Source: a virus. Taken from it: 64,000 bases of DNA. Below the pieces are notes generated by a model. That model worked only from the letters and a program-made list of their open reading frames with translations. It made no database searches and was not told the origin of the DNA. The stretch spans positions 62,001 through 126,000 of the IMG/VR virus record IMGVR_UViG_3300036770_003021; one strand, given 5' to 3'. The position numbers and the translations under genes are program-made. Position 1 is the first letter of the stretch, and each line of letters begins with the position of its first letter. Below, in pieces: positions 55,328-61,430 of this stretch.

Positions 55328-56026
55328 TTAGAAGGTCAATTTCAAACCACCAGAATATACAATGTCACCACTAAATTCACGGGTTGCCCAATTGTACTTG
55401 GTAGTATTAAAGTTGTTGTCATACCATCCAGCACTTACAAATGGAGTAAATACACCAAATGAAGTTTCAAACGGACGAGTCAATGCCAACTTTGCATTTA
55501 CAGCGGTATAATCTTCTACCTTACCATACTCAACTCCAGGAGTTACAACAAATCCAAATGGAAGTTTTTGAGCACGTTCTGCACCAACAAATACACCACT
55601 TTGCTTCAAGTCTACATCATAATATCCACGAACATATGGTGTAACAATCTTGTTTGGTAGTGCCAACTTAACACCAAATTCAGTGCTGTTGGGAATACCA
55701 AAGTTACCAGCTTGGTGACGAGTTACAGTAGTATCCAATCGTGCGGAAAATACATCCTTCCACACATTTACTTCTTTTCCAGCACCCAAAGTCCAATGAG
55801 ACTGATCTAGGTCGCCATTGGCCAAAAGAGTACCACCCAAATATACATCCGCATACTTTAAACTCTTTACAGCACCTACACCCACAAATGGCGTGCCTTC
55901 AGAACGAGCTACACCGTTAACGATGTACTGGTTGTTATAACCAGCCTCTACTGAGATGTTAGAATTATCTCCAGCAGTAACTGCTAGAGCGGTCAACAAT
56001 GACACTAATACTAATACTTTCTTCAT
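55328..56026 (-). CDS. Outer-membrane beta-barrel protein with signal peptide
   Basis: A 232-residue protein. Residues 1-18 (MKKVLVLVSLLTALAVTA) are a Sec signal peptide. The mature part alternates in short amphipathic strands with many aromatic ends, and the last residue is Phe (GGLKLTF), the signal for beta-barrel assembly in outer membranes. Such a protein on a phage could modify the host surface during infection, for example to block superinfection, or mimic a host porin; not proven. It has an AAGGAT ribosome site, its own promoter box and terminator, and a perfect palindrome in the leader. Confidence 0.78.
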   Translation of the reverse strand: MKKVLVLVSLLTALAVTAGDNSNISVEAGYNNQYIVNGVARSEGTPFVGVGAVKSLKYADVYLGGTLLANGDLDQSHWTLGAGKEVNVWKDVFSARLDTTVTRHQAGNFGIPNSTEFGVKLALPNKIVTPYVRGYYDVDLKQSGVFVGAERAQKLPFGFVVTPGVEYGKVEDYTAVNAKLALTRPFETSFGVFTPFVSAGWYDNNFNTTKYNWATREFSGDIVYSGGLKLTF

Positions 56027-56108
56027 ATTTTTAACTATCCTTTTTGTTTGTTTTGTTATTTACACCACACTAATTCAGATTACAAAAAAATAACCATCTT
56101 TAATGCGT

Positions 56109-56125
56109 TTTGGGACCGTCCCAAA
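56109..56125 (-). promoter_or_regulatory. Palindrome in the leader of the outer-membrane protein gene
   Basis: TTTGGGAC-C-GTCCCAAA, 8-bp arms around one base, starting 10 nt after the TATTTATA box. It could be an operator at the transcript start or a leader hairpin. It is GC-rich in an AT-rich gap. Confidence 0.5.
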
Positions 56126-56135
56126 TATTGTTGTA

Positions 56136-56143
56136 TATAAATA
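56136..56143 (-). promoter_or_regulatory. TATTTATA box before the outer-membrane protein gene
   Basis: The minus-strand octamer lies 109 nt before the ATG, giving a long leader that contains the palindrome. Confidence 0.45.
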
Positions 56144-56164
56144 GTTTTATATTTTTATAATAAA

Positions 56165-56488
56165 TTATTTATTTACCGCTGACTTTTTGAGTTTTTTATA
56201 CAAAGCTTTGTCTTTCTCAGGCAAATAAACATACGACGCTTTTTGTGACTTTTTATTTTCACCCAAAACACTAAGCGTATCTTCACTTACCTCCAACACT
56301 TTACCAATAGCATTTTTAATAAACCTAAAACTATCAGTACCAGATATTTCTATACAAATGCCGTAATTTAAACTTTTATATTGTACATCAGTAGCTCCAT
56401 AAAAAGAACACAAAATGTCTTTAATTTTAGCCTTCTTGTCTTCACTAAAGACCAGATTAGCCATATCAATTTTACTTAATTCATTCAT
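56165..56488 (-). CDS. Hypothetical protein
   Basis: A 107-residue protein with a beta-alpha-beta pattern (YKSLNYGICIEISGTDSFRF, GKVLEVSEDTLSVL) and a basic tail. Unrecognised. It lies between two independent units, and I see no clear ribosome site. Confidence 0.5.
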   Translation of the reverse strand: MNELSKIDMANLVFSEDKKAKIKDILCSFYGATDVQYKSLNYGICIEISGTDSFRFIKNAIGKVLEVSEDTLSVLGENKKSQKASYVYLPEKDKALYKKLKKSAVNK

Positions 56489-56537
56489 ACTATACTTTTA
56501 TTATACTTGTTAATGTCACATTGTCAATAAAAAATAA

Positions 56538-56563
56538 AACGATTAATTTTTACATTAATCGTT
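56538..56563 (-). terminator. Rho-independent terminator
   Basis: A 10-bp perfect stem followed by T-rich DNA on the minus strand, 27 nt past the stop at 56590. Confidence 0.75.
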
Positions 56564-56589
56564 GTACTTTATATAAATTTATTTAATTT

Positions 56590-57003
56590 TTACTTTGATT
56601 TTTTCATCAACTGCAACGCCTTTTTTAACTTTGGGTCTTGTTGAGCTTTTGATTGTAACCAAGCATTGTAATTGCTTTTTTCACTACGAGCGTCTTCACT
56701 GTCTCTATATAGTTTAGCATATTTCTTTACAATGTCTCTAAATGGATCACCACTTTCTTTAAGTCTGGCAATTTTATCTTTCAACATCTGTTTGTATTTC
56801 TCAATAGAACCATAATCTTTTGCTCTACTTGGATCAGGATTTTTTAACAAATTTTCCAAGTCTTTGATGTCTTTAGCTTTATCAGTTTCAGATAAAGTAG
56901 CAGTCAATTTATCACTCTCTACTTCAGCTGCATTGTCAAAATCTTCAACTAAAATTTCCTTGGTCAAACTTTTGATTAACTTTTTTAAATCGTTCTTGGT
57001 CAT
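56590..57003 (-). CDS. Helical protein with the shared N-terminal leader
   Basis: A 137-residue, highly charged helical protein. The N-terminus (MTKNDLKKLIKSLTKEILVED) is the amphipathic leader type seen on other genes, with a Leu/Ile-x-x-Glu site (EILVE) where a prohead protease of T4 gp21 type could cut. The rest (LLKNPDPSRAKDYG and others) is unassigned. A TATTTATA box lies 4 nt before the ATG, so it is likely a late, capsid-internal protein. Confidence 0.55.
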   Translation of the reverse strand: MTKNDLKKLIKSLTKEILVEDFDNAAEVESDKLTATLSETDKAKDIKDLENLLKNPDPSRAKDYGSIEKYKQMLKDKIARLKESGDPFRDIVKKYAKLYRDSEDARSEKSNYNAWLQSKAQQDPKLKKALQLMKKSK

Positions 57004-57007
57004 ATGT

Positions 57008-57015
57008 TATAAATA
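57008..57015 (-). promoter_or_regulatory. TATTTATA box, candidate late promoter
   Basis: The minus-strand octamer lies 4 nt before the ATG at 57003. Confidence 0.5.
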
Positions 57016-57038
57016 TAAAAATTGTAAAATAGGTACAC

Positions 57039-57209
57039 TTATTTTTGTTTTATGCTTTCACTCCAACCAACTCTGTGTTTGGTCATCCAATCTACCAACG
57101 CTTGTTCAAATCCTATATCGTTTCCAAGTTTTTCACTCTCTATCCATTTATGTTTTTCAATTTCTTTTTTCAATTCCAAAAACTTTTGATAGAGATTACT
57201 TTTTTCCAT
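57039..57209 (-). CDS. Small helical protein, 56 residues
   Basis: Reads MEKSNLYQKFLELKKEIEKH, then an amphipathic second half ending WSESIKQK. It has coding-like codon use, no membrane segment, and is not recognised. It is the first gene left of the tRNA-Cys gene. Confidence 0.45.
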   Translation of the reverse strand: MEKSNLYQKFLELKKEIEKHKWIESEKLGNDIGFEQALVDWMTKHRVGWSESIKQK

Positions 57210-57271
57210 ACCCAAATAAATAGAAAATAAAATGGAGTATTGTGTAATATACGAATTAATTTTAAAATTTT

Positions 57272-57362
57272 TGGAGCACGATCAAGGTTACGCTCCTTGC
57301 ATATGTATTTTCATACAATGATGTTTTGCAGACATCTCAGTTCTCTAGCTCTGTCATCGTGC
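57272..57362 (-). tRNA. tRNA-Cys(GCA) with a long variable arm, variant elbow
   Basis: Acceptor GCACGAT/ATCGTGC, U73 (the Cys identity base), CCA encoded. Anticodon stem GATGT/ACATC with loop CTGCAAA. The variable region is 20 nt with a TGTATG/TACATA helix, which is unusual for Cys (class I in nearly all bacteria). D-loop AGCTAGAGAA (A18), T-loop AGCGTAA. Confidence 0.85.
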
Positions 57363-57373
57363 TTTATATAAAA

Positions 57374-57448
57374 TGGTTGTCACGGTAGGACTTGCACCCA
57401 CAATCTTCTGGGTCAGAACCAGCTGCGATTCTATTACGCTACGTGACA
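57374..57448 (-). tRNA. tRNA-Gln(CTG), variant elbow
   Basis: Acceptor TGTCACG, A73 (Gln usually has G73), CCA encoded, anticodon loop TTCTGAC. D-loop TAATAGAAT (A18), T-loop TGCAAGT (G55). One mismatch at the base of the anticodon stem. Confidence 0.75.
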
Positions 57449-57450
57449 AT

Positions 57451-57525
57451 TGGAGCCTGCAATTGGTTTTGACCCAATATCTATCAATTTACGAAATTGA
57501 TGCTTTACTATTAAGCTATACAGGC
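57451..57525 (-). tRNA. tRNA-Thr(CGT)
   Basis: Acceptor GCCTGTA, U73, CCA encoded, anticodon stem TCAAT/ATTGA with loop TTCGTAA. D-loop TAATAGTAA (A18) but T-loop GTCAAAA (T55), an intermediate elbow unlike either main type. Confidence 0.82.
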
Positions 57526-57531
57526 ATTAAA

Positions 57532-58335
57532 TTATTCGTCCGCATTTGAACCAAAAATACGCTTCCAAAAACCCACTTTTTTAGGTTTTTCCTCTTGTTT
57601 TGATTCATCTACTTGATTAATTTCTTTTGATAAATTATTTGAGTGCTGATTTGAAATTTTCATCAAAACTTCCGCACCTTTTGGCCACTCACCCAATTTG
57701 TTTTTAAATTCATAACCACTTTTTTTCATATTTTGTCTCAAATTTTGAGCCAAAAGTGCATTTTCTCTCTTCAATTCCTCTATAATTTTTTCATACTCAA
57801 CAATCTTGTTCTTCAAGAAATCTCTTTCTTTTGTAAGCTCTTCAATCTTAGCCACAAGCTCATTTTGATCTTTATCAGTCTTTGCAACTTTAAGCTCATC
57901 ACTCAAATCTACGATCTCTTTAGTCATTTTTACAAGCGTATTACGCAATGATTTTAAATCAGATTCAAGCGCAGATTTTTCTTGGGTCAAATCTTTAATC
58001 TTTATGTCTTTTTCATCAGATGATAATTTTAACTTCTCAGTAATATTCTGTAACTGAGTTAAATTAGTATGCAATATACTCAATTTATTGTCATAACTCT
58101 TCAATAATGAAGTCATTTCCACATTTTTTTGATTTAAATTGGTAATCAATAAACTTTGATTTACAACAATCTCAGACTGATTAGCAACTTTTTTAGACAA
58201 AACTTTATTGTCTTTATTTAATGAACTAAATAATGCGTATAATCCAAAAATTACCAATACAATTACAGCAATTATTGAATATAATACCTTTTTATTAGTA
58301 AACGAAAATGTTTGGGGAGAGTTTGTAGATTCCAT
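57532..58335 (-). CDS. Membrane-anchored coiled-coil protein
   Basis: A 267-residue protein. Residues ~17-38 (VLYSIIAVIVLVIFGLYALF) form one membrane helix. A coiled coil of about 150 residues follows, then a short tail ending in a basic KKVGFWKRIFG helix that could rebind the membrane. It could be a spanin-like or virion membrane-contact protein; the evidence is only architecture. It lies among tRNA genes, and its AT-rich upstream region has no clear ribosome site. Confidence 0.5.
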   Translation of the reverse strand: MESTNSPQTFSFTNKKVLYSIIAVIVLVIFGLYALFSSLNKDNKVLSKKVANQSEIVVNQSLLITNLNQKNVEMTSLLKSYDNKLSILHTNLTQLQNITEKLKLSSDEKDIKIKDLTQEKSALESDLKSLRNTLVKMTKEIVDLSDELKVAKTDKDQNELVAKIEELTKERDFLKNKIVEYEKIIEELKRENALLAQNLRQNMKKSGYEFKNKLGEWPKGAEVLMKISNQHSNNLSKEINQVDESKQEEKPKKVGFWKRIFGSNADE

Positions 58336-58388
58336 AAATTTATTTTATTATATATATAATACCCTCACACTTAAATATATTTTTAAAA

Positions 58389-58462
58389 TGGAGCCTCCAG
58401 CAGGTACCGCCCCTGCGTTTCATCATTACCAATGATGTGTAATACTTTTATACTATGAAGGC
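58389..58462 (-). tRNA. tRNA-Thr(GGT), variant elbow
   Basis: Acceptor GCCTTCA, U73, CCA encoded, anticodon stem CATCA/TGATG with loop TTGGTAA. D-loop TAAAAGTAT (A18), T-loop GGCGGTA. Confidence 0.85.
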
Positions 58463-58467
58463 AAAAA

Positions 58468-58545
58468 TGGCACACCCGGCAGGATTCGAACCTGCAATCT
58501 TCTCGTTAGAACCGAGTCGCTTTAGTCCAGTTTAGCTACGAGTGC
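58468..58545 (-). tRNA. tRNA-Arg(TCT)
   Basis: Acceptor GCACTCG, G73, CCA encoded, anticodon loop GTTCTAA, conventional elbow (CTGGA, TTCGAAT). Confidence 0.87.
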
Positions 58546-58556
58546 GTTAAAATTAC

Positions 58557-58683
58557 CCACCACTGTTCGAACAATGGTGGCACCAACACGATAGTTTGCT
58601 AATAGGCTTATTCGGTTTGTGTTCGTCGTCAACACAAATCCCGCTATCTCTTTTACCACACGACCTGCTTCATAGAGTTGGTG
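58557..58683 (-). ncRNA. Candidate structured RNA (hairpin plus branched element)
   Basis: CCACCA/TGGTGG hairpin (58557-58580) beside an element closed by CACCAAC/GTTGGTG (58581-58683), which holds GATAG/CTATC and a TGTGTT/AACACA hairpin. The helices are long and perfect. No cloverleaf, no ORF. Function unknown. Confidence 0.45.
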
Positions 58684-58687
58684 AAAA

Positions 58688-58761
58688 TGGTTGACCGTGC
58701 CGGTTACGCTCCGGCGTAGGACGATTATCAGTCGTCTATTCTGCTATTGAATTAACGGTCA
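58688..58761 (-). tRNA. tRNA-Ile(GAT), variant elbow
   Basis: Acceptor TGACCGT, A73, CCA encoded, anticodon stem GACGA/TCGTC with loop CTGATAA. D-loop AATAGCA (A18), T-loop AGCGTAA. Confidence 0.87.
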
Positions 58762-58768
58762 ATTGAAA

Positions 58769-58844
58769 TGGCGAGGTATATGGGTGCTGCCCCCACTATC
58801 TTTTCCGTGACAGGGAAATGAGTCTGCTGTTCCTCTTATACCCC
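58769..58844 (-). tRNA. tRNA-Asp(GTC), variant elbow
   Basis: Acceptor GGGGTAT, G73 as in Asp tRNAs, CCA encoded, anticodon stem TTTCC/GGAAA with loop CTGTCAC. D-loop GAACAGCAGA (A18), T-loop GGCAGCA. Confidence 0.87.
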
Positions 58845-58851
58845 AAAAAAT

Positions 58852-58930
58852 TGGTGCTGTGCTCTCCACGCCGTCTCTGTGTTTTACCGATTGTACCGGT
58901 CGGCAGTCACTTATGGGGCCAGTTACCCAT
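58852..58930 (-). ncRNA. Unresolved RNA ending in CCA, no cloverleaf
   Basis: Spaced like a tRNA gene and ending GCACAGCACCA on the minus strand, but no 5' partner (GCTGTGC) and no T-arm can be found. An ACCG/CGGT hairpin with a 7-nt loop lies in the middle. Could be a decayed or divergent tRNA or another RNA. Confidence 0.3.
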
Positions 58931-58935
58931 TAAAT

Positions 58936-59014
58936 TGGTGGAGCCAGTGGGTAATGCTCCCACACGAATCGTCCGGTTAAAAGCCGGCTGCCCGTCTATT
59001 GTGGCTTTGACTCC
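58936..59014 (-). tRNA. tRNA-Lys(TTT), variant elbow
   Basis: Acceptor GGAGTCA, A73, CCA encoded, anticodon loop CTTTTAA. D-loop ACAATAGACG (A18), T-loop AGCATTA. Confidence 0.85.
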
Positions 59015-59020
59015 ATAAAT

Positions 59021-59100
59021 TGGTGGGTCTTTCCCTCTGTCACTCTTTAATCCCTAGGATTTCAACCCCGGCAAATATCGGTTACGAGTTACCGCTAGAC
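59021..59100 (-). ncRNA. Unresolved RNA ending in CCA, no cloverleaf
   Basis: Occupies a tRNA-sized slot and ends GACCCACCA on the minus strand. A 5' GTCT can pair with the 3' AGAC, but the outer two pairs fail, and the middle does not give a T-arm. A CGGT-type hairpin is near the 5' end. Possibly a broken tRNA. Confidence 0.3.
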
Positions 59101-59108
59101 TTATAAAA

Positions 59109-59184
59109 TGGTGGAATCATCGGGATTTGAACCCGAATCACGATATTAAGAGTATCGTAGTCTAGCCAATTGACTTATGATTCC
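59109..59184 (-). tRNA. tRNA-Lys(CTT)
   Basis: Acceptor GGAATCA, A73, CCA encoded, anticodon stem CGATA/TATCG with loop CTCTTAA, conventional elbow (TTGGC, TTCAAAT). Confidence 0.92.
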
Positions 59185-59272
59185 ATTATTAAAAATTTCT
59201 TCTTACATTGTCAACGAACTATAATCATCTTACCACACTTTATAACTTCGTCAACAGCTTTTTAAAAAAACT

Positions 59273-60022
59273 TTAAACGTTACTTTGTTTCTTTGGATAT
59301 GGTTGAATTGACTTAATCAATCCACCCAATATTCTTTTACCATCACTAGAATTTTGTCCGGATAAAATATAAATGTACATATGTTTTCCAGTAGCAGTTC
59401 TTATTTCAAATGGACTATTAGGATTGGTTCTTGCATCATTTGCTGCATCTTTACCAGTTTCAAAACCATACTTCTTTATTTGTGGTAATCTATACACCCA
59501 CTTGTTTTCTTTTTTATCCCACAAACGTTTTGTATCTTTACTCTTGCCTAAATAAATTGCATTTGTTGCTTGATATATAGATCCAGTATGTCCCTGTCCA
59601 CTATCAGCCCGTGTAATAACAACCTTTAATTCGGGATAATCCTGTTTAATCTTTTTATTACCCAAACCAATTACATACGACGCCAAGTTGCTTAACTCAG
59701 GTATTTGTTTTGCCTCAGGTTTCAAATATAATCTCAATAACTCAAATACTTCATTCTTTTGCAATAAACTGTTGCCCTCTGCATCTACAGCTATTTCTTC
59801 ATAATCTTGTGGCTTGGTGGTTTGTCCATAAACAATCACTCCTACCATATCCACATTACCATCTGTCTTCTTGTACATCACACCATAATTAGCAGCCACC
59901 GCCGTAGGATATGTCTTTAAATAATGCTGCTTAATAAAATTCAATACTTCAGATTTACTCTTGGGTTCCAAATATACACTATCTTTCAAACCCTCCAATA
60001 TTAATTCTTTCAATTTAATCAT
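59273..60022 (-). CDS. Mom-like DNA-modification protein (GNAT fold) with N-terminal leader
   Basis: A 249-residue protein. Residues ~130-160 read VVITRADSGQGHTGSIYQAT followed by NAIYLG. This is the signature of the Mom family of phage Mu (AD-x-x-QGH-x-G-x-IYQA-N), acetyltransferase-fold enzymes that hypermodify adenine in phage DNA against restriction. The helix before it (ELSNLASYVIGLGNKKIKQ) fits as well. The upstream in-frame ATG at 60082 is rejected because it would run through the tRNA-Phe gene. The start at 60022 gives the leader MIKLKELILEG and a TATTTATA box 4 nt away. A leader that might send the enzyme into capsids is odd for a DNA-modifying protein. Confidence 0.65.
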   Translation of the reverse strand: MIKLKELILEGLKDSVYLEPKSKSEVLNFIKQHYLKTYPTAVAANYGVMYKKTDGNVDMVGVIVYGQTTKPQDYEEIAVDAEGNSLLQKNEVFELLRLYLKPEAKQIPELSNLASYVIGLGNKKIKQDYPELKVVITRADSGQGHTGSIYQATNAIYLGKSKDTKRLWDKKENKWVYRLPQIKKYGFETGKDAANDARTNPNSPFEIRTATGKHMYIYILSGQNSSDGKRILGGLIKSIQPYPKKQSNV

Positions 60023-60026
60023 ATGA

Positions 60027-60034
60027 TATAAATA
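60027..60034 (-). promoter_or_regulatory. TATTTATA box, candidate late promoter
   Basis: The minus-strand octamer lies 4 nt before the ATG at 60022, in the short gap left of the tRNA-Phe gene. Confidence 0.5.
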
Positions 60035-60055
60035 TCTGCATGCATCGTCAAAAAA

Positions 60056-60131
60056 TGGTCCCAATTGTTGGTTCCGCCCCAACCTCTCAAGTTCTTCAGA
60101 CTTGCGCTTTCACTAGGTTAGCTTAACTGGG
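60056..60131 (-). tRNA. tRNA-Phe(GAA), variant elbow
   Basis: Acceptor CCCAGTT, A73, CCA encoded, anticodon stem CAAGT/ACTTG with loop CTGAAGA. D-loop AACCTAGTGAA (A18), T-loop GGCGGAA. Confidence 0.87.
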
Positions 60132-60145
60132 ATTATAAATCTATT

Positions 60146-60222
60146 GACAAGTCAAAGGAATCGAACCTTTTCGGAACAGAGTCGCCCGCTCCTTTACCAC
60201 GCCCTGCGCACTAGCACCTGTC
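60146..60222 (-). tRNA. tRNA-like gene with an irregular middle
   Basis: Acceptor GACAGGT/ACTTGTC pairs fully and the T-arm AAAGG-TTCGATT-CCTTT is conventional, but one extra base separates them. The D and anticodon arms do not fold regularly, and no T33-anticodon can be fixed. CCA is not encoded. May be degenerate. Confidence 0.4.
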
Positions 60223-60232
60223 AAAAACTAAA

Positions 60233-60333
60233 TTGTGTGGTTGGAATCGAACCAACGGCCCGTGCTTATTCACACTTTTACGGTGTCATTTACCATCATA
60301 GTGAGCACTGATCTACCCCTGAACTACACACAA
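60233..60333 (-). tRNA. tRNA-like gene with a 30-nt insertion in the anticodon loop
   Basis: Acceptor TTGTGTG/CACACAA, D-arm with GG, anticodon stem GTGCT/AGCAC, 5-nt variable region and TTCGATT T-loop are all regular. The anticodon loop has 37 nt instead of 7. The insert can form CACT/AGTG and GGT/ACC. If it is removed to leave C+TGAATA, the anticodon would be GAA (Phe); this is a guess. CCA not encoded. Confidence 0.6.
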
Positions 60334-60340
60334 TCTAAAA

Positions 60341-60727
60341 TTAAATTTTGTTTTTTGTTTTTTGCCATTTTTCTACACAATATTCGTGGTATTCTTTTTT
60401 GCAAATTTCACATCTACATTTATGATTTATATAACCAGATTTACCGTGTTTCCAAGATTCTCTATTAATTAAATAATCTTTGTTATCTAAACTTTTCTTC
60501 AAATGACACGGATAACATAATAATTGACATTTGTGTATTTCTCTTACAAAGACTTCTATATTTGTTGTAAACATAGAAGATATTTCATTCACTTTCGTTC
60601 TTGGATCTATATGGTCAAATTGTAAATCTTTTTCAGAATTACATTTACAACATTTACCTCCAAGCATTTCAAGTCCAAGTTGTTTTCTTTTTTTTCTATA
60701 GTTTTGTATATATTCTTTTGTAGGCAT
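60341..60727 (-). CDS. HNH endonuclease
   Basis: A 128-residue protein. GGKCCKCNSEKDLQFDHIDP carries the first Cys pair and the HNH His, and CQLLCYPCHLKKS gives the second Cys pair and final His. A third Cys pair (CRCEICKK) is near the C-terminus. It has a clear Shine-Dalgarno (AGGAG, 7 nt before the ATG), like the homing-type gene at 1497, and sits between tRNA genes. A selfish endonuclease is the likely identity. Confidence 0.82.
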   Translation of the reverse strand: MPTKEYIQNYRKKRKQLGLEMLGGKCCKCNSEKDLQFDHIDPRTKVNEISSMFTTNIEVFVREIHKCQLLCYPCHLKKSLDNKDYLINRESWKHGKSGYINHKCRCEICKKEYHEYCVEKWQKTKNKI

Positions 60728-60807
60728 AAATTTCTCCTACAAATAAATATCATTGAATTAAACTAAAGTTACAAAAAGTTACAATGTTGTAATTGTTGTT
60801 AATAAAA

Positions 60808-60893
60808 TGGTGGGGTATGTAGGTAATGCTCCTACCCAGCCCGAAGGCAACGGTTTTACAGACCGTTCTGCGTCTTTATCAGTATAATACCCC
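60808..60893 (-). tRNA. tRNA-Tyr(GTA), class II, variant elbow
   Basis: Acceptor GGGGTAT/ATACCCC, A73, CCA encoded, anticodon stem ACGGT/ACCGT with loop CTGTAAA, variable arm GCC-TTCG-GGC. D-loop ATAAAGACG (A18), T-loop AGCATTA. Confidence 0.88.
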
Positions 60894-60902
60894 AAAAAAT
60901 AT

Positions 60903-61013
60903 ATAATGTATGATGAACAATGAAATTATTTAAATTTCTTAAGGCACTTTATGTTCATACTATTGCAATTTGATCAACTGCCTAACCCTCAATCAGCATA
61001 CTCCATACATCAT
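60903..61013 (-). ncRNA. Candidate structured RNA (111 nt)
   Basis: Closed by a 10-bp helix (ATGATGTATG with CATACATTAT), with an AGGCA/TGCCT arm and an AAATT/AATTT hairpin inside. No ORF. Between tRNA-Tyr and tRNA-Asn. Confidence 0.4.
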
Positions 61014-61031
61014 ATAAAACTATTGAAAGAG

Positions 61032-61154
61032 CTCCAGAGGAGGGTTTCGAACCCCCAACCCTGCGGTTAACTTTGGCCTTGTGAGATTTGCACTCTCTAT
61101 TAAATAATACTTTATGGCCCACAGCCGCATGCTCTACCATTGAGCTACTCTGGA
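61032..61154 (-). tRNA. tRNA-Asn(GTT) with a 51-nt insertion in the anticodon loop
   Basis: Acceptor TCCAGAG/CTCTGGA, G73, D-arm GCTC-AATGGTA-GAGC, anticodon stem TGCGG/CCGCA and T-arm with TTCGAAA are all regular. The loop is CT + 51 nt + GTTAA; removing the insert leaves CTGTTAA, a perfect Asn loop. The insert contains GGCC/GGCC and a GAGA-GTGCAAA-TCTC hairpin. It is too short for a group I intron. CCA not encoded. Confidence 0.8.
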
Positions 61155-61162
61155 ATTGAAAA

Positions 61163-61240
61163 TGGCTCCAGCCCTTGGCTCCGCCCCAAGCTCGACACGG
61201 TTTAACAGACCGCCGGTTACACTAAGTTTCCTTGACTGGA
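61163..61240 (-). tRNA. tRNA-Asn(GTT), uninterrupted, variant elbow
   Basis: Acceptor TCCAGTC, G73, CCA encoded, anticodon loop CTGTTAA. D-loop AAACTTAGTGTAA (A18), T-loop GGCGGAG. Directly follows the interrupted Asn gene. Confidence 0.87.
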
Positions 61241-61253
61241 ATTAAAAATTAAA

Positions 61254-61328
61254 TTTGAAAGTGTGGATTCTCTTACCACCACTTAGGGCGGACTGCCCAG
61301 TTCTGACTTCAACAGACTCTCTTTCAAA
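61254..61328 (-). ncRNA. Candidate structured RNA (75 nt)
   Basis: Ends pair as TTTGAAAG/CTTTCAAA (8 bp). Inside are GGGC/GCCC and GTGG/CCAC hairpins, giving a tRNA-sized three-armed fold without a usable anticodon loop. The rest of this gap (61329-61430) shows no feature. Confidence 0.4.
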
Positions 61329-61430
61329 AAATGTTTACTGGATTTCACTATGCTTGTTCCACCTACTAACTATAACCTCGTCAGATTATAACCTTCAATG
61401 TCTATCAGTGTCAATACATTACTTACTACT

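Noticed and set aside
60023-60082. 20-residue N-terminal extension of the Mom-like gene
   Set aside because: It lies within the tRNA-Phe gene; the start at 60022 has the leader and the TATTTATA box.
61032-61154. Group I intron in tRNA-Asn
   Set aside because: The insert is only 51 nt and lacks the P/Q/R/S core elements.
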